NCBI GenBank assembly: GCA_905147135.1
Contig: LR990050.1
Span: 13,142,001-13,206,000 of the forward strand
Length of the DNA: 64,000 bases
From: Blastobasis lacticolella
Lineage: Eukaryota; Arthropoda; Insecta; Lepidoptera; Blastobasidae
Reading direction: 5' to 3'
How positions within the stretch are numbered: the first letter of the stretch is position 1; the number at the start of each line of letters is the position of its first letter. Below the pieces are notes generated by a model. It worked only from the letters and a program-made list of their open reading frames with translations. It did not search any database and was not told where the DNA came from. This document shows, one piece after another, positions 1 through 13,290 of this stretch. The position numbers were made by a program, and so were the translations under genes.

Positions 1-639
1 CTTCAAACCAAAAATCATTAATGCGAACATTGTTCCTTAAATTAATGCGGAAGAAACCAATAAGTCAGTGCTATCCAAGCAAACGGCATACTGAGGCTTC
101 AGTCTTACAACGGTAAATAAAGGAAGGTTTAGATATTATAATAATTCTTATGTGACACACACTCATCCTCCTCTTAATAGAATACTAACGTATTCCCCTT
201 AACATAATACGAAATCTCAGCCCGGGGTGTTCCGGTGACCCAGCGGCGGACGCGGCGACGGCTTTTTGTCCGACTGCGCGACTTCAAAAGCGGGGTTATG
301 TTTTTGCAACACCGTACGAGCTAATGAGCGGATAGAGATACATTTTCGTCTGCGTAATTATACAGTTACGTGCGTAGGAAATATTTTTAAAGTATCGTAT
401 GAAGGTTGAACAGTTACTGTTGAGATTGTAATTGCTTTATGTCGTCATTGTTCTTAAGTCAATTCGAGTGGAATATACGACATTTATCTGAAAGTATTTA
501 TAAACTACAACAACATACAATATTACTGGACTATTAAAATAGAACAGCTCACTGTCCTTTGTGACAATTCATGCCCAGTCAACATTTTTATCCATTCTAT
601 GAAAATCCAAGTAATCCTAAAAACGACATATTCAATATG
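1..639. other. Intergenic, nothing recognised
   Basis: Mostly AT-rich with one GC-rich patch at about 218-300 (CAGCGGCGGACGCGGCGACG). No gene or known repeat seen. Confidence 0.6.
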
Positions 640-905
640 TCGTATGCTCTCGCGTACGAGCGCCTGGGACCCACCTTGACCATGATCCAGGATTTGGCAG
701 ATCAGGTAATTAGAGTGGAACGATTGCCATCTGACCCCTGTGACCCTGCTACCAGGGGAACCTGACTAAATTAGATCATAGTTACACATTCAATCGCCTG
801 AAGGTGCAGATTTAATTACGATGTTTTCCCTCGCCGTAAGAGCAACGGTTAGTATTCAAGTAATGTATGTACAATGAGGTATGTACCTCAGAAAATATCG
901 GATAT
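640..905 (-). mobile_element. SINE-A copy, partial
   Basis: Shares the family body seen at 21915-22255 and 44157-44500: GATTTGGCAGATCAGGTAAT, the GGAACCTGAC block, then CGCCTGAA, GATGTTTTCCCTCGCCGTAAGAGC and the CTCAGAAA stretch. The tRNA-like head and the GAT-type tail are both missing or too worn to see. A short open frame (571-765) is only this repeat read through. Confidence 0.75.
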
Positions 906-2088
906 ATAAATATCGGCCACCGATGTTCCTCCAATATAAAATATTACTGGATTATTAAAATAGCACACTATAAGTACTTACACTCTTTGAGTATAATGGA
1001 TGATTACAAACAGTAATAATATCAAATGTATAGGGCGGGCCTATAACCTACAGAAACCTAATCCAATATCAGTAACCGGTATTCAATGTCACAAATCGTA
1101 CAATTGTAGTCTCCCCTAAAATAGCGTTGCACAAAAATAAATAAATTCGCGCAGTGCAGGGCAACGGCAGGTTCACAGTCTAGCAAGATGGTCTTATTCG
1201 AATGTTATGGTGTACACATAACACACACTTTTTATTTATATCTATTTCGTAGAATATAGCAAGAAATTAACTTGTAATTTCATTTTAAACTCATTTCAAT
1301 AAAATAATCTAAATAAAGTTGTAGAGAGGCATAAAATACCTATAGGTATCGCTATCGGTGTAGCGTGGTATAAAGTCCTTACAACATGATAGGTACAGTT
1401 TGCATGGTATCACATTTGAGGTTAGCTTTTCTGGTAGATATTATTTTATACCAACTCCTGAAACCTATGTATCTATAATAGGACCACGATAAGTCCGTAT
1501 TTACTGACAGTAGTAAAAATTATAAAATGTGGATATGGCAATAATCTGGGGATAATCTGTCCTTGTCAGTCCTTCTTGTAAACATTCAGTTATCCACTAA
1601 ATTATTAGCCATGATGAAAATTATCTCTCTCAATTACTTCTCTCACGCTCCGATTCGTCTCCTTGTCGATTCAAATCTCTAGTAGAAACTATTTATACGA
1701 AAGAAGATGCACAAATTCTCAAGAGACATTGATTACATTAATTAATTTTAACTTCCTCACTCACAACATATAACAAACAACCAGGAAACAACAAAATATA
1801 TTCGGATTATCATACCTCTGGTATCGCCATACAATCCTCACTACCGGTAGATATTGTAAATGTCCGCTTCATTCCTATGTGATTAACCATGAAGGTAATA
1901 ATAATAATTATACAAGGGAGGGAGCGGCGCGTGGCGTGCGCACACGCACCGCAATACAGGTGTGCGATATCCCTCGCGTTTTGGAGGGCGAGTGATTGCG
2001 ACCATTGTTATTAATATTATATTTTACCATTAATATGTATAAGTATGTCGGCCCTGAGGCAGCGTGTTTGCTAGATCGATAATAAAAA

Positions 2089-2145
2089 TTAAGCAACACA
2101 CGCAGAGTCCGCAGGCGGAATCTGGATGGGTGACATCTCTCGTTT
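2089..2145 (+). repeat. 5S rRNA-related fragment (SINE3-like)
   Basis: TTAAGCAAC, GCAGGCGGAATC and TGGATGGGTGAC occur in the order and approximate spacing of the internal control region of 5S rRNA (A box, intermediate element, C box). Only about 55 bp are recognisable, so this is a 5S-derived retroposon or pseudogene fragment, not a 5S gene. Confidence 0.5.
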
Positions 2146-2726
2146 TTTAAATGTAATTGCAACAAATAAACTTAAACTAAAGATTTCTTCAAAATACAGC
2201 ATTGTTTTTACTTATAAAAACAGATAATTTTTCAACACTTTTTACCACTACAGTAATTTTCAATTATCATATTGTTTTAGTTGGATTCAGTCCATTATAT
2301 TATATGGGAGGTCCTAAACGCAACAAAAGTAGGTATATAAAAACTAATCAGATAGCATTTTTATCATTAGTTTAACGATCTTTGAGTTTTATGTAGAGAC
2401 TTTTTCCATTAACAAATACTTATAAAAGGATTATATAATTTTACGAAAGAGAATTAATAAAGTAAAAAATAATTTAATGGAATTTACATAGCTTTAGGTA
2501 TATTTAATTGCGCTGTCATAAATATTGGTGGATTACTAATGAATTATTTTATAAATTAGCCTTACATATGTATGTATTAGCTACTCGAATTATTAATGAC
2601 AATAAAAAAGTTTCTGATAGGCATAGATTAATGTTGAATCATCATATAGCGAAACAGTTTGGCTCCTGGGGTAATCAAAGGATAAATATGGTACTATTTT
2701 CTACTCTCCGGGACACGGCTTAAAAT

Positions 2727-2828
2727 AACACTTAGTGCGGCTTGTACCAAATTCTTAAACTCATTTAAGAACGACGTTAAACGGTCTTTTGTATAATTTT
2801 TTTTAACAACTTAGTGCAAGCCGCCCTT
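2727..2828. mobile_element. MITE-like nested foldback
   Basis: The outer arms GCGGCTTG (near 2737) and CAAGCCGC (near 2817), both beside CTTAGTGC, enclose the hairpin TTCTTAAA/TTTAAGAA and GAACGACGTTAAACGG. This layout resembles short non-autonomous elements with GCGGGTTGCACCA-like ends that I recall from Lepidoptera. Arms are short and worn. Confidence 0.45.
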
Positions 2829-5144
2829 AATTTTAGTTTTGTGTACATAATACAAACAGAGAACCTCGGTTGCATTTTCACATACCAACATGTGTTGTGT
2901 TCAGTCCTCCCTATACCAAAGCATTAATTATTAGACAATGTAACATATATTACTTTTTGTGTCCGAGCAGAACACTACAATGCAAGCATTATTGCTTGGT
3001 TTGGATATATCGTAGGAGTTATAACATAATACTAAATAGTAAACACACGTTTTTATTAATAATATTATTCAAACAATAATAGTCTCACTTATATTTAATG
3101 TTTTATTTGAGATAAGTTCGCATTATAAAAATAGAAGAATGAAATAGAATTCAATGAAACAGCTTTGACATAAAAACTCTCCCATGACCTATTCTAGAAC
3201 CCTTACAATAGTCAATAAATCAACAGTGACGATTGGTAAATCACTTTGAACACAGCTTCCAAAGAAAAAATAATATCAGATATCCTTCGATCCTAGCATC
3301 ACACACTTAACATAAAAATAAAACATCACGTTATGGTACATATTGTATGTGTGTCACAAACAAAATACAACAAAAAGCGAATAAATTTTGTGTAAAGAAA
3401 ACTCAAAGTAATAATAATATCAGACACCCTTCGATCCTTAACTAAATTAATTTTGTGCAAATAAAACTAATGTGTAATCGCCGACTAAACATAGTCATTA
3501 TTATACTACTTATTAAATATAGAATAAAAGATTTACACAAATTAAAAAAAAACTGTTCCACAAAGTGTCCATAACAATTGGTCCCGCAAATAGCCTGTAA
3601 TAATACTAAACGCGGCACCCGGCCGGACCTGTCCAATTTACATGCACTGTGCCCACAACAATGCGCGGGAGCATTGCTATGCATGGTAGGTACTTTTCAC
3701 AGATTTGACATTAACCACCCCAACGTAACCGACTAGCGTATTGTGAACCGCCGTTCGGTACCAAATTCGGTTCGGGAAGTAGTATATTTTTTTTTTTTTT
3801 TCATTATTTTCCCAATGCGTAATAACATTAAATAATACCTTAAGTATAAGCATGTGTCCAAGAGCTGTATAAGCTAAATTGTATATGACTAAGCCCAAAT
3901 AGGCCAGGGCCTGTGCTAGGGCTATTAAATGTTATGTACGAGTAGTTTTTATTTATTTTAGCTGTCAGTATATGGTGCGTTAGTGAAGAAATAAAATAAC
4001 TTTTTTTGGTTTCTGGATAGTTTTCTGTACCTAGTGATACCTCGGTTGGCCTCGTGATGATTATTCTTAAGTGGTAGTAAGTACCCATTTTTAGCTAACG
4101 TTTAAACTTTGCTTTCGTTGAAATAGTCAAACTACTAATTATTCTCTATACTGAATTCTGTATTGAGAATAATATTCTGAGCTGAATGTTGACGATTAAA
4201 AGAGACATGTAATGTCCTACTCAATAAAGATATTATGATTTTTGACTTTTGTATTTAGTGTGTAAATACACAGAATTTGAAACCCTGTAACCCATGCGAG
4301 GTAAAGGTCTAGCGATACTGGTAAAGCTCAACCGACACGCGCACGCGCTGTGAGGGTGCCGGCAGGTGTGGCGCACCCCTTACTCTGTGCTGCATTGCTA
4401 TACGCACTGTATTGTTTGATAGGGTGCATGTAGGGTGCCCGTAATCAGTTTATGGTGACCAACGCGAGCATGAATAATTTTAAGGTTCACATATTTATTT
4501 ATTTTTTATGGAAAGCTGAATGTGAAATTCAATTACAAGCGAAATAAAAAAAAATGAATAATATTTGTTCCCAAATTCGTGATTATTAATATTATGATGT
4601 AATGTTAAGTGGAGATTCTCGCGCTGTGAGATCTCAAATTAGACATTTTCTCTATCCAAAAAACTTTATTAAAACGGTACGTAAATTGATTTTCGGTAAT
4701 ATACGACTGTCGAAGATAGCTCAGAAAATATTTTTTGGCTGCAATAGACATTTCAATATAATGGAGATAATACTACATAATTAATGGAGATATGTGGCGA
4801 GAAAAAATGTCGAATTCGAGATATCACAAAAAACTTGCAGTTTTGACAGTCTGTTATTACATAAGTCAGATTTGTCCTGATGGTGGACTATTCAAAGCCC
4901 GATAAAGTGTGTAACGTAAATATATATCTATCATGTCGTGTATAGGTATCTACTTCTACTACAGGAAATTTAATGTAAATATGGGTTTTACTAGTAGGTA
5001 GAGTAATTCATGAGGAGACTATGCACAGTTATTTACGTACGTTCCTGTGCAAAGTCAAGGAGAACTGCACAAGAAGATAAAAAATCCTGCGAAGAACATA
5101 CTGTCGCACGCAAAACTACGCCATGCTGTGTATACGTACATGGT

Positions 5145-5162
5145 CACACACACACACACACA
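5145..5162. repeat. CA dinucleotide microsatellite
   Basis: Nine CA units. Confidence 0.95.
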
Positions 5163-7477
5163 TTGGCAACCGAACTACGCTATATCAAACATGTTTACGT
5201 AACCGGCCTCATGTCACTCATGACAGCGCACAAATAAAAATAAAAAATCTGTACAACCAATTTTTTATAAAATTCAAGAATTTCTCTAACTCCTACACTC
5301 GGTTTAGAAAACCTGTATCTCATGAGTCAGAAGTTTTGATCTAAGAAGCACGCATACATAGAGTAGATACCTACCTACCTAAAATAATCCCCAACATCAC
5401 TCAACTAAATGTAAAATTATAAATACTCATTTCCAGACCTTTTTAAAATCGTCGATAATAAACTGTGATAGATAAGGGTAAAATTTTCCATTTACATTAA
5501 AATATAAGTAAAACGCCTTTATCCCCAGCCTAATTATAAAGTCAAATGGTAACCCTACAAACGGCTGTAACTCAGTGATAGTAAAAGTACGTTAGCACTC
5601 GACAAATGCAAATAAACCGGTTGTTTAAACAGAGTTAACCCTTCGCTGGCTGTGATGTAATGTAATGTCCTCTGTGTCGAACACCTTGCTTCGTATCCAG
5701 AGGGGTAAACCTCGGCTATTAGTATACATTATGGCCTTTGAAAGTACTGTCCAAAAGCATGTTATGCTGAAATTTTTTAATTTAATTGGGGAGACATATT
5801 ATTATTGAACCGACCTCATCTAGTGGGATATAACTGGTAGATAAAAATTACACTGAAATCTTTAACCATTTGATATAATTATTCGTAATTATAAATGCTA
5901 TTTTTGAATAGGCAAAGGCATATTGGGGCTGAATTATTAGCTTCTTCAGTCTAACTGAAGGTTTATGCGACATCAAAACATGTCAAAATATAATTTTTTA
6001 CATTTACTTGTACTTCCTTTATTCTATTCTGAGTATATGGAACATCGACGAGATGTTCAAAATTTGTAGTGCTTTGACACCTCCCCATATCTTGATCTTT
6101 CACACTATTATTGATGTTTATCATTTGGAAACGATTATATCCTCAAAATCGCCAAATGTTTGGACTCTTTGACCACAGCGATTATCAAATGTCTTCACAG
6201 AAATGCTTTTCGATCTTAGGAAGATCGCAATCAGTGTCAGAGGTAACTTTTGTAGAATAAATCGAAAGTGTGATGACACAAAGCCTGGGTATATATGGTA
6301 TAAAGGTATGGGCGTAGATCCGATAGAATTCATAAAGTTTCAACGCCATTGTACACATGCCGACTTTGAAATGGTGATAGGAGCGGCGCTATTCACAAGG
6401 ATTGATGGGTTCCTTAAAGGTCTATGTTTGTCGTTAAGTTGATGATGGACTATTGTGTTGTTTTTTAGTTCCTTATTTTGCAGGTAGATTCTTGCATCGA
6501 ATACTGTAAATATGAGTGAGTATAATATTTCTCACAATGGTGACAGTATGCAATCATATCTACAATTATAAAAGTTTATTCCTGTCTATTGAAAGAACCT
6601 TGGAAATTCCACGTATTTGATATAAAAAACATCAAATTGGCCTGATTTTCAGCACAGTCAGCAAAGTCGCGGAATACAGACTTTAAAAAGACTACAATCT
6701 GCATGTCTAATGAAAACAGCGAAAGCTTGCATAATTCCAGGCGCCACAATCATTCAGAAAAAAATAAATTATCTCTCAAAAGTAACTCATAACCAATAAA
6801 TCAAGGATAGGATTCTCACGTATGCTATATGGGTTTCACTTAGCCTACGAACTGGCCGTGAATAATAGACAGTTGTATTTTTGCCGTGTAATTGACACTG
6901 GGCAGCGAAGGCCTAGCATATAAACTTATGATATAGTTAAAACGATTAATCTGTCGCGGTTGGTGGTAGAATCCCGACGCGAATAATGAGATGAACCCCC
7001 GTAAGGGAGCCTTGGTGTGCGTGCCAATTATTGACGTAATTATTTTGAAAATATGGCCGCCCTTTTGTGATATTTAACGCGGCAAAGTGGCAATATTTTT
7101 TAATCATCGCGCTCGGACGCACTCTTTCGCACGCAGAGCTCATTGTCAATGGACTTTAATATGACGATGAGCATTCGTAGACGTACATTAATAATGTTGA
7201 AGTCATGGTATTTGCGGCACTAGTAGCTCAGGGAAGTCATATGGTCATTAAATACTGCTGGATGATATATAGTATGTCAACTTTTCCTTACAATGTAACA
7301 AGACTGCTCAAGACTTATGGCATTCTGTTGAAACGAAAATCTGTAGGTGGTATTTTAGAGACATGGGAATATATAGAGTTAAGAATCTGTTGAATTGGGA
7401 ATATGTTAATATGGGATTCTGTAGACATAGGACACATTTATATAATCTATAGGTAGAACAAACTTTATCCCGTAGCC

Positions 7478-7665
7478 ATGGGGTGTCCGGCAGAGAAGGA
7501 TAGCATCAACCCTTTACACTCGTGGGTGTCGTACAATGCAACTAATGTTTTCGAGACAAAAGATGTAGCTAGCGTCTCCGTAGGCTGGAAAATGGTCAGC
7601 AACTTTTTCCATGTATATATTTACGACACTGCGATCACCAACCCGCCAGCCTCGCAGTTTGACAC
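7478..7665 (+). mobile_element. LINE-derived fragment, family D
   Basis: GGTGTCCGGCAGAGAAGGAT, CTTTACACTCGTGGGTGTCG, GTTTTCGAGACAAAAGATGT and CACCAACCCGCCAGCCTCGC align with the left two thirds of the copy at 15971-16226. The 3' part (leading to the TGATGATGAT end) is missing. Confidence 0.75.
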
Positions 7666-10390
7666 TTATTTGGTATATTGCTACTGTTATTAATGTCTCG
7701 ATTGAATTTCGATTGTAATTCGATCACACCTTCTTCTTCTCGTTACATTAATCCAAAAAAGAAGCACGGACTTGTTAATTAATGAAGTTATCATAGGGGT
7801 ATTAGACCTACTAATCTGATAATTAAAAATATAAGTGTACAAGTAGTATTGTAGTTAGTTAGTGGTGCTACTAAGAACCTGAACAACGATTGGCCACGGT
7901 TAAGAGCTCAATTTGAATGGAATTAACAAGGTAAACTGCGAATAAAATGTAATACCTTGTCTGATGCTACCAGCGCGACTAGATGGGATCTAGAAGCGCT
8001 CCTGGTAATAAAGTTTCATTCAGAAATAGATGCAGATAGATAAATTTCTACAAGGAATTGTTTATTGCTAGAAAAATATTTGTATTTGGTAATGATTTTA
8101 GTACGTATTTGTTACTTCGTGGTTTCGACTGTGTAGTTTATAATACCTATGTAACTTGCTGTTACTGTTCTTAATAAAGTTAAAAAAATATATAATAAAA
8201 TTGCATAGGTCTTGTATAGATTACAACTCATTTTGTTTAACAACGCACCGCAGCGGTGGCAGTAGCTATAAAATATTTAATTCTAAAAGTGGTAATGCAT
8301 TTATGAGCGCCAGTGTACGTAATCTAAGACCAAAACGTGTCACGCCATTCACCATCCAAATATAAATAAACAAATCATATTAATAACTAAACAAAAAAAA
8401 ATTTTACCCACAGCGTGAAATTCACGTCAACATCAATCAAATTATCTTTCAGCTACACACTCAAAGTCCACTTAAAAGCCGAGTAGCTAATACCGATTCT
8501 CACGCGTCTGCTTACACTGGTAATGAGATCTGCTCCTAATCTTCGGGGTTGTTCCACCACGTCTCTGCGTCCAGAATTATCGTCGCGCGGACAACTGAAA
8601 AGTGGCTCCCGATTAAACTCCGTTCACACACCGCTCGACTATTAGTCCCGACTGAGGGTACCAATTTATTTCGATTATCAATTAGTCCTTAACACCTAGG
8701 AGATAAAACTCGGATATAAGGAGGCCTAATTAAGAGTGGATTAAAATGAAAAAGTTGCTCGTTATGGGTAATGAGCTGGAAAACGCGTGGAGTGGAAGCG
8801 ATATGTCCTATTTCGCGCGCGATGCCTTTTCTTCACATATTTGTACAGATTGTGCGATAGCACAGCCGCTACTAATTGGGATTAATTGGTTGGTTTTTTA
8901 ATCTCCAGTATTTTACAAGAAAGTCGGTATAGATCTTATGATGTTTATTGATTGGATTTGGAACCAAATAAAAGATAATTCAAATCAACAACTTTTGAAG
9001 AACGATATCACACATTAGACTGAACGTACCATCAAATTCTCTTTATAGAGGACTCAAGGTTGTTATTCAATACAGAGCAGAAGACATTGATGAAAATTTA
9101 ATAAGGTTTATTAACTTTAGACATGAGTCTAAATTGAGCTACGCATTAATTTTTGCCGTTCCACGTTTTTATATTTTTCCTGACCCTCCTTCTGCAGATA
9201 CCATAAAATCATACGCCAACTCATTAGGGCACAATCGCAGCTTGCATTTCACTCTATTGCGAGTGAAACGGACGGCGCATGCGCGCATTAAGCTGTCCCT
9301 TGTGTAATGGATTGGGAATTTCATGCTTCAAAGGTCGATTTAAATTAATTTACACATTAAAAAGACAAGTGGGCCAGCCGCTGCGCGAAACAAGAAGTTA
9401 AATAGTGTTAATCCGATCTGCGAGTGACGCCGATGCGCTCGCGTCTCTGATGCCTAGACTAGCTTTAGATAATATGCTTGGACGTGCACTGAGTGTCTCT
9501 CAGGAGGCCGCAGACCTTCCATTAGGTTGCCGGACAGTCCATCAACTTAACGTCAAATTCTCATGTCAAATCAAAATACACACTTGTGATAACAGATTGA
9601 CAACAACTTTCTTCTTCTTGCTTTTTAGTGGGGGGTGGGTAAAGTTCGCGAACATGGTCCGCTCGCCGTTCGGTGAATCTTGATAGGTTTCAATAAGGGA
9701 ACAATAACATCTAGTAGCCACAAGTTGACATACATCAATTATCGCCTAACACCTGACAAAACCCTTTTCTATTCTCAACACCCAAGATAATGAAAATTTT
9801 CAAAAAGGACTGAAGAGGGAATTGTCTTTCGAAGAAAGAATTTCTTTTGCTAATCTCTAAGATGGGGTTAAGTTGTTTACAGACACAACAAGAAAGCGAC
9901 CGTCTTTGGAACGGAAGCCAGTGGATTGACCCTTGGGCACCCTTGCCCAAACAATGAGGACCAACAAAAATAGAGGCGGGCGCGAGCCAACACATCTGCC
10001 TGCTATCGAATAAATCTACTAAAATAATATTTTTATTTTGTGTATGCGCGCACGGGTTAGGCAGATGTTAGAATATACACACGGCTCTGTTTTCTGGTGA
10101 GCAATTCGGAGTCAGAGGGCGGTTATTCTTTTCTAATTGAATGTGACAGCAGGGCACGTTACTTTAATTAGTTCATCAATATTATATCTAGGTGTGATCG
10201 TGTGATTGACAAGACGATTGAAAAAACTAGTACATTAAAATATGTAATACTACAGGTAGGTATGGATTTCTTTCGGACATTAACTGACGTGCAGGAGGCT
10301 ACTGTTTTATTACGTAATTTGTTATTGTCCGTAATTAAAAATTTATATGAATTTAACAATTCGCTGTATCGGATTATACCTGAGAGATAA
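7666..10390. other. Intergenic, nothing recognised
   Basis: AT-rich with modestly GC-rich patches at 8520-8660 and 9215-9290. A 92-codon frame at 9405-9683 has no recognisable features. Confidence 0.55.
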
Positions 10391-10505
10391 GACCTAAGAT
10401 CTCCACAAAGGCCGGTCCTGTACCTTCCGCATCCACCTTGTACCTGCTATCTTTACCAGGTCGTCGGTTTACCTTGTGGGAGGCCTGCTCACGCTGCGTC
10501 TGCGT
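10391..10505 (-). mobile_element. LINE 3'-end fragment, same family as 24511-24650
   Basis: TCTCCACAAAGGCCGGTCCT, then TACCTTCCGCATCCA and the CCAGGTCGTCGG stretch align with the copy at 24511-24650. It lacks the stop codon and GAT tail. It is the left member of a repeat cluster (10391-11094). Confidence 0.8.
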
Positions 10506-10530
10506 ACACTATTGCGATAATAATAAAAAT

Positions 10531-10605
10531 AATCATCTTGGCGTTAATATCCCGGTTGAACTCTCGCGCACGAGAACCCGGGGTCCGCCTTGACCATATT
10601 GCTAT
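10531..10605 (-). mobile_element. SINE-A tail fragment
   Basis: Starts with AATCATCTTGGCGTTAAT, the reverse complement of the family's ...AACGCCAAGATGAT tail, followed by CCCGGTTGAACTCTCGCGCA and the GGGGTCCGCCTTGACCAT block. It ends after about 75 bp. It sits between two LINE-derived fragments (10391-10500 and 10862-11094). Confidence 0.75.
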
Positions 10606-10861
10606 ACAGTCTCATAATCCGTGTGTATCACCGCTAAGGGCGGTTTCAAGTCGCCAGTCACCGACCGCGGCGATTCGAGGCTTAATAGGGTGCATTATCT
10701 AGAGCTTATTGACTCAGAACAAGGTGTGAAATGCTAGAGTGATATTACACTTCCAAATGTAGCGACTAGCGACTTTGTATACCATATAATATAAGTAGAA
10801 GACGATAAACTTGTGAAGTTCAGCTTTTATACAATATTTAATAGTAGTAAGTAATTGTTCA

Positions 10862-11094
10862 CCATCACAGCCCATAACAATCCACTGCAGGATCTCGGGC
10901 CTCTCCCACGAAAGGGGAGGTCATTGCCATAATCCCTACGCTTGGCAGGCGGGTTGGAGATCGCAGTGCAATTGATGTAAATCTACCCAGAAAGATGCTG
11001 CTGCCCATCTTTCGGATTTGTCCCTTAGTCGCCTCTTACGACACCCACGGGAAGAGATGGGGTAGTGCTATTCTTTGAGGTGGCGGCACCACAC
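10862..11094 (-). mobile_element. LINE-derived fragment, family D
   Basis: Reverse-oriented counterpart of 15971-16226: CATCACAGCCCATAACAATC, GGGCCTCTCCCACGAAAGGG, CGCTTGGCAGGCGGGTTGGA and the CTTACGACACCCACGGG block. It also carries a stretch (TCTTTCGGATTTGTCCC) that the other copies have lost. It forms one cluster with 10391-10605. Confidence 0.8.
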
Positions 11095-12546
11095 AAGTAA
11101 TTGTTCAGGGACTCTAAATAAGAGTGAGTGTAAAATCGAACTGTAGGGTGACTGAGATATATGTAGTTTCCTCGACAAAGTTACAATACATAATAGAAAC
11201 AAGAGCACAATACATAATACTATAATTTGAAATACTAGAATTGAGTTCCAGAGCCGAATAAACTAAATAAAATTATAAGTTCGTGTAGTACATTAACAAT
11301 TTTAACAGATACAGGGTACGCAATACCAAATCATTCAAACGTTAGCCGCCGTTGTCGCTTGTAGACCATTTGTCTCAGAATATTCGTAAATGGGAACAAA
11401 GATTTCTACTGTATTTCAAGTCATCAGGAGCAGAAAAAACATTTTTTCCTGTAACAAATGCCCCAAGTTAAGACACAACGCACGAAAGTGTAGGACTCCA
11501 TCACATCATTTCTAGTTTACACTTTTTAATAGGAACATCAATGTCAATGTTTGTCAATATATTATATAATTTTATAAATTAGTCATTAATGTCAATATTC
11601 ATATCTTAAATAAAATTCTAGTCATAATTTGCCATGCAAAATAATATGACAGTTTCTATTCTTTTTTAACTTTGTTAAGTAAAACTAAAACTTTTAAGTT
11701 TCTTTACTAGATGGCGCTGTGCCTTTTAGCGACTTACTTTTTCACAAAATGAGCTGCGTTTAGAGAATAAGCTCTAGGCTCAACGGATAGTTGTCTAAGG
11801 CCAACATGGAAATTTCGACCAGTTATTGTTGTCTATTCATTATTACCTACATGACCCTAGCTTAGCTTGATTATAATAGGAAATTAGCAAACTTTGACAG
11901 TTAAGTTCGGGATCTGGGTGAACAAATAACGTTAAGTTACACTCAAAGCGTAACCTCTGAACGTAGCTCTGTACCTATAAATTTTTAGATGACACTTCGT
12001 GTGTCATACATAATTTTGACTTTCCTCAAATTGTCACAGCACAAATATGTAATAAAGACATACTTAATTTAAACTTATGGACGTACACTAACATCGTGTT
12101 TTGTGATCTGATCGTCGAACCTTTTTAAGGAGTTGTCCGAGAGATAATCCACGTTTATGTCGGACTATCAGAATTTTTTTATTGTCGTCAAAAGGTCTTC
12201 ATTCATTCAAAAGTCCGTAAAAATAATTGATAATCATAGAATGCAGATCTATCTAATTATGTACCTTTAGATGTTGGCAATTTGATTACACTGAACTCGC
12301 AGTGATATCCAATAGTAATAGCTTCGAGGGAGTTTCGAGATTACTTCCTCTTTTGTATGGGACACCGTCGCGCGTATACAAAGCCACCGTGCTGCCACCT
12401 TCGGCGGCCATAGCCATTCGCTAGTTAATATTTGGACAGCGCCACGCGACTTATCTCGCTGCTTTTGCACCATGTCTCAGTGCAAACAAGTTCATCGGGC
12501 TCGTGTGAAGATAAAATAACGTTCAGAAACCCTGTTTTATTGGATT
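11095..12546. other. Intergenic, nothing recognised
   Basis: AT-rich, no gene or repeat that I recognise. Confidence 0.55.
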
Positions 12547-12675
12547 CTAGTGGGCCCGGCGCTACTTTGTTCGCGTGGCGTTTTACCCCTACCCTACCCT
12601 ACACCTACCGTACACCTACCCAACGCCTACCTTACACCTATTCTACAACTACCCTACCTACACTTACTAATACAT
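12547..12675 (+). repeat. CTAGTGG-family repeat with expanded CCTAC array
   Basis: CTAGTGGGCCCGGCGCTACT, TTGTTCGCGTGGCG, then a run of CCCTACCCTACACCTAC-type units (12585-12665). The start matches the reverse complement of the copy ending at 13290, where the CCTAC part is only one or two units long. Confidence 0.65.
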
Positions 12676-13080
12676 ACTGTGAGAACAGACTCGTAGAATA
12701 TAGAAATCGTATTGAGGAAATGGCACACTTGCTGTAACTACTAATTTAATTAGGTAATGTTTTATTAACATTATCTGTTAGTTGGGAGATATTTTTAACT
12801 TTCGTTGAGGTTTAGTGATGTCTTTTATACTTTAGCGTGTGGGGAAAGTATTTGCGATTGTCGGTTGACTGTTACAGGGTTCCGTAGAAATTTATTATTT
12901 TATTTATTTATTTATTGTGCACAGGAAATACATAGCGAATAATAATACATAGCGAGTAATTTAATTTATGCATTTTATCTAAGTACCTATACTTAAAATT
13001 ATTATGAAATTGATGCTGTGTCATTTCTAAATATTGAAATTAATCATAACAGTTTAACTAAGAGTTCTTGTGGTATTGAC

Positions 13081-13290
13081 TTATCTTCTATACATAGTAC
13101 AAAACAAAGTCGCTTCCCGCTGTCTGTCCCTATATATATATTACGCTTAAATCTTTTAAACTATGCAACGGATGTAATGCGGTTTTCAACAATAGATATA
13201 GTGGTTCAAGCGGAAGATTTATTATTAAGAAAAAAAAGGTAGGGTAGGGATAGGAAGCCATGCGAACGAAGTCGCGCCGGGTCCACTAGT
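13081..13290 (-). repeat. CTAGTGG-family dispersed repeat, long copy
   Basis: Read on the minus strand: CTAGTGGACCCGGCGCGACT, TCGTTCGCATGG, CCCTACCCTACC, GTTGAAAACCGCATTACATC, CGTTGCATAGTTTAAAAGAT and GACAGCGGGAAGCGACTTTG. The same order appears on the plus strand at 25118-25310. The family resembles 'gcgacttcgttcgc' retroposon ends widespread in insects. Confidence 0.7.

Larger units (their letters stand above)
906..7477. other. Intergenic with a few short repeats
   Basis: Besides the 5S-like fragment, MITE and CA repeat listed separately, I see a partial direct repeat at 3268 and 3411 (AATAATATCAGA, CCTTCGATCCT, 143 bp apart) and a GC-rich patch at 4330-4385. All open frames are short and look like chance. 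Confidence 0.6.

Noticed and set aside
12585..12665. CCTACCC array as telomeric repeat
   Set aside because: Lepidopteran telomeres use TTAGG/CCTAA. This array is CCTAC/ACACCTAC and lies inside a dispersed repeat.
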